Shown piece by piece: positions 1 through 4,887 of a stretch of 10,037 nucleotides of DNA (position 1 is its first letter; each line of letters begins with the position of its first letter). The notes under the pieces were generated by a model. The model worked only from the letters and a program-made list of their open reading frames with translations, did no database searches and was not told the origin of the DNA. A program made the position numbers and the translations under genes. This stretch comes from a bacterium (GTDB lineage: Bacteria; UBA10199; DSSB01), in contig JAUHYS010000059.1 of the NCBI GenBank assembly GCA_030426445.1, positions 1 through 10,037 of the forward strand. Direction: 5' to 3'.

Positions 1-994
1 TTTGATTATTGGCGACAGCCACAACTGCAACGGCTTCATTGACTTCCCAGAGGTCGATTTCGTCCGCCATGAGATTGACTTGATCCAAGGCCTTTTGCAT
101 GGCTTCGGAAGGCGCCATGGTAAACCATTCGGGAGCAATCGAAGCCTGGGCTTGAGAAACAATACGGGCTAAAGGTTTGACACCTAATTCGTTGGCTTTT
201 TCCTCGCTCATGATGACAAGCGCTGCGGCGCCATCATTGATGGAACTAGCATTGCCCGCCGTCACTGTACCTTCTTTTTTAAAAGCACAGCCTAACTTGG
301 GAAGCTTTTCGATATTGCCACGCCCCGGTTCTTCGTCGCTATCTACAAGAATAGGGTCTTTCTTTCTTTGGGGAACTTCTACAGGAGCAATCTCGTTTTT
401 AAATTTACCATCCGCAATGGCAGCTAGCGCACGTCGATAGCTCTCGGCAGCAAACTTGTCCTGGTCTTCGCGAGTGACATTATATTCGTCCGCGCACATT
501 TCTGCGGCCGAGCCCATATGAAAGTTATTATAAGGGTCCCAAAGACCATCATGAACCATGGTATCGATCATTTTTTGATTACCCATGCGATAACCAGTAC
601 GTGCTTGCGTTAAGGCATAAGGAGCTTGGCTCATGTTTTCCATACCACCGGCAATCACCACATCGCGGTCACCCGCGCGAATCATCTGATCGGCCAACAT
701 CACGGATTTGAGTCCACTACCGCAGACTTTTCCGATGGTGAGCGCGCCCACGCTTTGAGGCAAGCCCGCACCTATCAAAGCTTGCCTGGCAGGAGATTGA
801 CCTTCTGCCGTGGTCAGGACGTTTCCCATAATCACTTCTTCGACAAGTTCGGCTGAAACTCCCGAGCGCTCCAAAGCCGCTTTAATCGCAATCGCGCCTA
901 ATTGAGTGGCAGCAACGCTAGATAGAGCTCCTAAAAAACTTCCGATGGGGGTTCGGGCAGCGCCCACAATGACAGAGGACTTCTTGTTTGACAT
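1..994 (-). CDS. Acetyl-CoA C-acetyltransferase (thiolase), 3' end beyond window
   Basis: Thiolase II family. It condenses two acetyl-CoA to acetoacetyl-CoA (or the reverse), in the cytoplasm, at the entry to ketone-body, PHB, mevalonate or fatty-acid-degradation routes; the substrate cannot be fixed from sequence. Translating from the ATG at 994 gives 331 codons before the left edge, against about 390-400 for the family, so roughly the last 60 residues are missing. Seen directly: an N-terminal GAARTPIGSF stretch (residues 11-20), the nucleophile Cys91 in KVCGSG, GGMENMSQAPY, HMGSAAEMCADEYNVTRED, and an NEA motif near the edge. The motif reads NEAV where NEAF is usual. The second catalytic His and Cys would lie outside the window. 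An AGGAG at 1001-1005 sits 6 nt before the ATG and fixes the start. The 188-nt gap to the upstream mlaE gene shows no clear terminator or promoter, so co-transcription is possible. Confidence 0.95.
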   Translation of the reverse strand, partial: MSNKKSSVIVGAARTPIGSFLGALSSVAATQLGAIAIKAALERSGVSAELVEEVIMGNVLTTAEGQSPARQALIGAGLPQSVGALTIGKVCGSGLKSVMLADQMIRAGDRDVVIAGGMENMSQAPYALTQARTGYRMGNQKMIDTMVHDGLWDPYNNFHMGSAAEMCADEYNVTREDQDKFAAESYRRALAAIADGKFKNEIAPVEVPQRKKDPILVDSDEEPGRGNIEKLPKLGCAFKKEGTVTAGNASSINDGAAALVIMSEEKANELGVKPLARIVSQAQASIAPEWFTMAPSEAMQKALDQVNLMADEIDLWEVNEAVAVVAVANNQ

Positions 995-1000
995 GCATTT

Positions 1001-1005
1001 CTCCT
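1001..1005 (-). promoter_or_regulatory. Ribosome binding site of the thiolase gene
   Basis: AGGAG on the minus strand, 6 nt upstream of the ATG at 994. It supports that start for the partial thiolase gene. Confidence 0.8.
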
Positions 1006-1182
1006 ATGAAAAAATTCCTTATTTCTAAGTCTTTCTTTTCTAAATTTTGGTAAAATTGATAAAACTGAGGGAATTGAATTAGCTGATATCGGGAAGGAAA
1101 GTCAAGTTAAAGGATGAGGCTTTAGCTGCTATTGACGCTATATGGATCTCTGGGGACACTCGAAGCATGAGTTTCCTTAAAC

Positions 1183-1998
1183 CTAAGAATGATCCGGAAA
1201 AATCTGTAACAACCAGGTAGAAAGAAAATAATCAGAAATTAAAACCGTGACCGACCCAATCACCACGGCTTGAGTAGTCGCTTTACCGACCCCCTCGGCA
1301 CCATTTTGAGTTTTAAAGCCTTTGTAACAAGCAATCAAACTAATAAAAAAGCCAAAGAAAATGGCTTTAATTAAACCCTGATAAATATCTTGGGGATCCA
1401 CAATACGATTAAAATGGGCCATATAAGGACCCGGGGGAATACTTAAAAGGTAGACCGCAACAAGGTAACTACCCCAAATCGCAATGGTATTAAAAAGCGC
1501 CGTTAAAAGGGGAACCATAAAAGTCGCTGCTAAAATTTTGGGAGCGACCAAGTATTGTATGGGGTTGAGATTCATCGCCCGCAAGGCGTCGACTTGTTCA
1601 GTAACTTTCATCGTGCCGATTTCGGCAGCCATGGCCGAGCAGGCTCGCGCCATCACCATTAAGGCCGTAAAAACTGGTGCCAGTTCTCGGGTCACCGCAA
1701 TACCTACAGTAGCCCCCACTAAACTTTCCGCACTAAATAAACGAAAGGCCGAACCTGTTTGCAGAGCAAAGACCATGCCCGCAAACAAACCCACTAAGGC
1801 AATAATCATAATGGAGTGAATACCCACGCGTTCGAGTTCTCGCATCAGAACATGCAAACGATAAGGAGGTCGGATCCCGCACCTAAAAACTTCTCCAGCA
1901 AAACGGACAAAATTGCCTAATCCTACCAAAGTCCGTGCAAAGGGGTGACCCATACTTGCAAAAATTTTATCGACTTTCGATCTCATAACTTTCTTCAA
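1183..1998 (-). CDS. mlaE: MlaE/YrbE-family ABC transporter permease
   Basis: Inner-membrane permease of the MCE/Mla phospholipid transport family, which moves lipids between inner and outer membranes with an MlaF ATPase and an MlaD MCE protein. The 271-residue length is normal. Family signatures are visible: GMVFALQ (74-80), TRELAPVF (103-110), the highly conserved AAEIGTMKVTEQVDAL block (124-139), and GVGKATTQAVV (236-246) near the C-terminus. Hydrophobic segments lie at about 62-80, 155-185, 208-225 and 243-262. The longest reading uses a TTG start at 1998-1996, preceded by AAGGGGG only 3 nt away. An in-frame ATG at 1986 is the alternative and would remove four residues. No MlaF, MlaD or MlaC gene adjoins it: an OmpA-like gene with its own terminator lies upstream and a thiolase downstream. 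It therefore looks like an isolated mlaE whose partners are encoded elsewhere. Confidence 0.93.
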   Translation of the reverse strand: MKKVMRSKVDKIFASMGHPFARTLVGLGNFVRFAGEVFRCGIRPPYRLHVLMRELERVGIHSIMIIALVGLFAGMVFALQTGSAFRLFSAESLVGATVGIAVTRELAPVFTALMVMARACSAMAAEIGTMKVTEQVDALRAMNLNPIQYLVAPKILAATFMVPLLTALFNTIAIWGSYLVAVYLLSIPPGPYMAHFNRIVDPQDIYQGLIKAIFFGFFISLIACYKGFKTQNGAEGVGKATTQAVVIGSVTVLISDYFLSTWLLQIFPDHS

Positions 1999-2001
1999 AC
2001 A

Positions 2002-2008
2002 CCCCCTT
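2002..2008 (-). promoter_or_regulatory. Ribosome binding site deciding the mlaE start
   Basis: AAGGGGG on the minus strand. Its G-run ends 3 nt before the TTG at 1998 and 15 nt before the in-frame ATG at 1986. The spacing is too short to be ideal for TTG and too long for ATG, so the TTG start is favoured but not certain. Confidence 0.45.
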
Positions 2009-2149
2009 TTTAATTTTCTAAGAGGAGAATATCAAGTTGATTATTTCTTAAGATAAATACTAAATTGATTTAAATCGATTAAAATATCCGGATTGTTTTT
2101 ATTTATTTTGTAACCTTTTCCTCCCTCTTGAGAATAAAGAAGGGGTTTT

Positions 2150-2184
2150 AAAAAAACCCATCGGTGCTATTCCACCAATGGGTT
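2150..2184 (-). terminator. Rho-independent terminator of the OmpA-like gene
   Basis: A 12-bp stem (2155-2166 with 2173-2184, one mismatch) closes a 6-nt loop. On the minus strand it runs into seven T (2156-2150). It begins 30 nt after the stop codon at 2214 of the minus-strand OmpA-like gene. The tract is oriented for that strand, so the downstream mlaE gene probably has its own promoter in 2000-2150. Confidence 0.85.
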
Positions 2185-2213
2185 AAGTCCAATTTTAATT
2201 TTCTAAATTTAGT

Positions 2214-4292
2214 TTATTCAGAATCGTCAATAACGACTTCTTCACCTTTAACTAAAGAAGGGTCTACGGATTCCATCGCTTTTTGAGCACTCTCATGAAT
2301 AGATAACTCGACACGACGGTTGTCCCGACGACGGTTTGCGATAACCTCTTTCTGCTGCCTTCGGCTTAGACCTTTTCTTTTTATCTCGTCCCTTGTTAAG
2401 GATTCATCGTGGGTAGTACTAATGCCACGCCCTAAAGCAACTAAACTTTCAGGCTTGAGGCCTTGTGAAATAAAAATTGCACGAATAATGCGAGCTCGTG
2501 ACTCAGATAGTTTTTGATTATACTCAGCTTTTCCTCGAGCATCTGTATAAGCGTTAATCCCAATCACAACTTGATCTTTATTCTTTTGCACAAACTCTAG
2601 AGCATCAGCATTATCTACCTGTAAGTTAGCCTGATTGATTTCGGTGGCTTTCATAAGACCTTTAGCTGTTTCGATAAGCTTATCGACTTCTTGGCCTGCT
2701 TCTTCAAAAGCATAATCACCAATCATTGCAATAATTTGATCACGACTAACCGTTTCTCCTGCCTCATATTTCTTAATCGCAAAGTCTTCAAAAGCATCTA
2801 CTTTAGGGTTGTTACCATTTCTATCTAGTTTTGGTCGATTATAAAGAAAATAAACCTCTCTCAAAGTCACAAAAGTACTATCCATCACAAGTTTATCTTT
2901 AGATATCTTATGATCATTAATCGCTTCACCATTTTTTAGAGCATTATTAAGGCGGCCAGTAATTTTTTCTAAGATATCATCCAAGTTTTCGATTTCGGTC
3001 GCATCAGCACAGACTTCCTTAGCACCCATATTGGCTTTTCTTCTCTCCTGAAGGTGAGTAGCCAAGGCTTTATCAGGTGTCGTATTTGAATCATGCAGAT
3101 TGCCTTTACTGTCTTTATCATAGACTTTGAGTTCATCTTTATCCCATTGAGCCTTCGTTTTATCCGCATTATCAATCGCGGCTAAGACAGCTTTAGAAGT
3201 GGCTAAGATAGCTTCAGCTGAAAGACCTTCTGGCAAAATACCGTCTAAGCCGTCTTCTTTTTTGCGAATGTCTTCCAAGCTCTTTGAAGAAAGCATAAGA
3301 TTACTACGAAGTTGCTTAAGTTGATCTTTACTCATTTTAACTTCGGGGTTGTGAAGCAAAGACATCACCGCTTCGTCGACTACAGCTAATCGATCAATGA
3401 AAGCAGGTGTCACGTCTGTACGTTTTGCATCGGGTGCAATAAGTTTATCTTCTTTAAGCTTAGGTAAGTATAGGTTCTCGATATCATTTTTATCGCCGGT
3501 GCTCTCACCCCAGTTTTGAGTGAACATTTTATCGTTGGCTTTATCACAGACTTCTCTGTCAGAGGCTTTTTCTACCGTCGCTTTACCTAAACGTACCGTG
3601 GTTTGAAAACCAATATGACGATCCGCAACATTCGCTTCTGAAAAGACATCCCCTTCCTTACCACGAGTTGCAGTCGCACTCATATACATACCTAGCGACC
3701 AAATCCTAAAAAATTCAATCACATCAATTGATGCGGAAAGACGCCCTGCAACCCCGCTCTTGTCAAAGGTAGAAGTCCCAATATCAGCCACTGCAGTATC
3801 TCCCCATCCGTAACCGACACCACCTTCTAAACGGATATTAGGAAGTAAACTAATGAAACTTGCTTTACCAGGCAGGGTGGTTAAATATCGTAAACTCAAT
3901 TGAGCCGCAGCATTGACAGTAAAGACATTCCATTTAGAACCAAAGGTAGTCTCGTTACCAAAACGGCCATCATAGGCTAAGGTGCCTCCCAAGCCAACTC
4001 TCACACGCTGCTTATTGACATCATGCATGAAACCAAAAACACCACCGACATGAGTAAAACCAAAACTGTCGGCTTTGGGAAAAACTAAAAACGGACCCTT
4101 CGAATCTCCGACATTGGCTACCCCAATACGCAATTGGCCCAAAAATTCCCATTCCTTAAAGTCAGGCGCGTTGTCTCGGGCTCGAGAGGGCTTATTAGCT
4201 TTATCACCCGTTGTTACTTGGGGCGCTGGCTGTGGACCGGGTTGTTGAGTAGTTTGAGGATTAGGTTGAGTTCCTTTTGCGGGGGCGACCAT
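2214..4292 (-). CDS. OmpA-C-domain protein with N-terminal beta-barrel-like region
   Basis: A 692-residue protein. Residues 1-45 are rich in Pro, Gln and Thr. Residues 48-236 show short alternating hydrophobic strands with many Gly and aromatic residues (for example QLRIGVANVG, VRVGLGGTLAYDG, NIRLEGGVGYGWG), which looks like an outer-membrane beta-barrel. Residues 240-470 are a charged, mostly helical linker holding the only cysteines, Cys249 and Cys428. The C-terminal OmpA/MotB peptidoglycan-binding domain includes AYTDARG (581-587), LSESRAR (595-601) and DNRRVELSI (657-665); Asp584 and Arg659 fit the residues that bind diaminopimelate in the family. A segment of about 70 residues (roughly 490-560) appears inserted after the first strand, EVYFLYNRPKLD. 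No signal peptide is visible, and an in-frame TAA 18 nt upstream of the ATG blocks extension. The start is well supported by AGGAG 8 nt away. It probably tethers the outer membrane to peptidoglycan. The OmpA domain is certain; the barrel is inferred. Confidence 0.88.
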   Translation of the reverse strand: MVAPAKGTQPNPQTTQQPGPQPAPQVTTGDKANKPSRARDNAPDFKEWEFLGQLRIGVANVGDSKGPFLVFPKADSFGFTHVGGVFGFMHDVNKQRVRVGLGGTLAYDGRFGNETTFGSKWNVFTVNAAAQLSLRYLTTLPGKASFISLLPNIRLEGGVGYGWGDTAVADIGTSTFDKSGVAGRLSASIDVIEFFRIWSLGMYMSATATRGKEGDVFSEANVADRHIGFQTTVRLGKATVEKASDREVCDKANDKMFTQNWGESTGDKNDIENLYLPKLKEDKLIAPDAKRTDVTPAFIDRLAVVDEAVMSLLHNPEVKMSKDQLKQLRSNLMLSSKSLEDIRKKEDGLDGILPEGLSAEAILATSKAVLAAIDNADKTKAQWDKDELKVYDKDSKGNLHDSNTTPDKALATHLQERRKANMGAKEVCADATEIENLDDILEKITGRLNNALKNGEAINDHKISKDKLVMDSTFVTLREVYFLYNRPKLDRNGNNPKVDAFEDFAIKKYEAGETVSRDQIIAMIGDYAFEEAGQEVDKLIETAKGLMKATEINQANLQVDNADALEFVQKNKDQVVIGINAYTDARGKAEYNQKLSESRARIIRAIFISQGLKPESLVALGRGISTTHDESLTRDEIKRKGLSRRQQKEVIANRRRDNRRVELSIHESAQKAMESVDPSLVKGEEVVIDDSE

Positions 4293-4300
4293 AGTTTGTT

Positions 4301-4305
4301 CTCCT
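4301..4305 (-). promoter_or_regulatory. Ribosome binding site of the OmpA-like gene
   Basis: AGGAG on the minus strand, 8 nt before the ATG at 4292. It matters because it supports a start that leaves the encoded envelope protein without a signal peptide. Confidence 0.8.
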
Positions 4306-4774
4306 GTTTAATTTTTTAAGCTTGGGAGTGCCTTAAAAATAATTTTTAATTTATAAAGTGAGTTTTAAACTTTTTAAAATTTTTCTAAAATTTTTTAAGA
4401 AAATTAATAACACTTTTAAAAAATATTCATGCTTGATTATTTAAATTATCGCCAATTTGACATGAAGGTTGCTTATTTTTTTCATTTTTTTATTTTTTTT
4501 GATATTTTATTTTACAGTCAAAAAAATGACAGTACATTTCATTTTATAAAATAAGGAGTTAAATAGCAAACAAGGGCACAATCCATATTTTTCTGTAAAC
4601 TTTAGTTAAAAATTTTGGTTAAAACTGATTAAGTTAAAATCTAAAAAAATCCCCATTACAGGAAACTCTTTAAATCAAATAAGCGATAAACTTTCTTGAG
4701 ATAGATCCAAAAAAATGTTATGGACGTCAGCAACGAAGTTGTCGATCCAAAATACTTAAATTAAGCTAAGCACA

Positions 4775-4800
4775 ATTTGTCATTAATGTTGATGACAAAT
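4775..4800. promoter_or_regulatory. Perfect 9-bp inverted repeat, candidate operator or leader hairpin
   Basis: ATTTGTCAT (4775-4783) and ATGACAAAT (4792-4800) are exact reverse complements separated by 8 nt. The left arm also overlaps a CATTAATG palindrome (4781-4788). The element lies 88 nt before the preferred start codon of the surface-protein gene. It has no following T-run, so it is not a terminator. The geometry suits a dimeric repressor/activator site or a 5' leader hairpin; no regulator family can be named. Confidence 0.4.
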
Positions 4801-4874
4801 GTTTTGTCTTAGAAATTTTAAACTAAATCCATAATTAGCACTCCACACCAAATTATGGAAAAAAATAAAAACAT

Positions 4875-4885
4875 AGGAAAAGAAG
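4875..4885 (+). promoter_or_regulatory. Ribosome binding site choosing the ATG at 4888
   Basis: The purine-rich stretch AGGAAAAGAAG precedes the ATG at 4888. The in-frame ATG at 4855 has no Shine-Dalgarno-like sequence before it, and it would add 11 charged residues ahead of a textbook signal peptide. The later start is therefore preferred. Confidence 0.65.
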
Positions 4886-4887
4886 TT

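Larger units (their letters stand above)
4293..4887. other. Long AT-rich divergent intergenic region
   Basis: About 590 bases with no credible gene, between the minus-strand OmpA-like gene and the plus-strand surface-protein gene. Both genes must draw their promoters from here. The left and middle parts are extremely AT-rich, with a T-dominated tract at about 4474-4515 that may be bent or act as an UP-like element. A consensus -35 hexamer TTGACA occurs at 4457-4462 on the plus strand, but only a poor -10 (TTTCAT, 4480-4485) follows it. A TATAAA at 4545-4550 has no matching -35. There is an imperfect inverted repeat at 4513-4534 (7 of 8 pairs) and a perfect 9-bp one at 4775-4800. The heptamer GTTAAAA occurs three times at 4605-4639. 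I cannot assign a transcription start with confidence. Confidence 0.6.

Noticed and set aside
1094..1178. Long-range AAGGAAA/TTTCCTT inverted repeat between mlaE and the thiolase gene
   Set aside because: Arms are 7 nt with a spacer of about 70 nt and no T-run; likely chance.
1108..1218. Open plus-strand frame with an internal ATG, running into the 3' end of mlaE
   Set aside because: It has no start with a ribosome binding site, is very short past the ATG (17 codons) and is antisense to a certain gene.
4513..4534. Inverted repeat TACAGTCA/TGACAGTA as a terminator
   Set aside because: The stem is short with an A-A mismatch, is low in GC and is not followed by a T-run, so it is not a terminator; at most a weak protein site.
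4605..4639. Three GTTAAAA heptamers spaced 13 and 15 nt apart
   Set aside because: In sequence this AT-rich, such short repeats are expected by chance; no symmetry or conserved flanks were seen.
4855..4887. Upstream ATG at 4855 as the start of the surface protein
   Set aside because: No ribosome binding site precedes it, and it would add a charged 11-residue tail before a standard signal peptide; the ATG at 4888 fits better.
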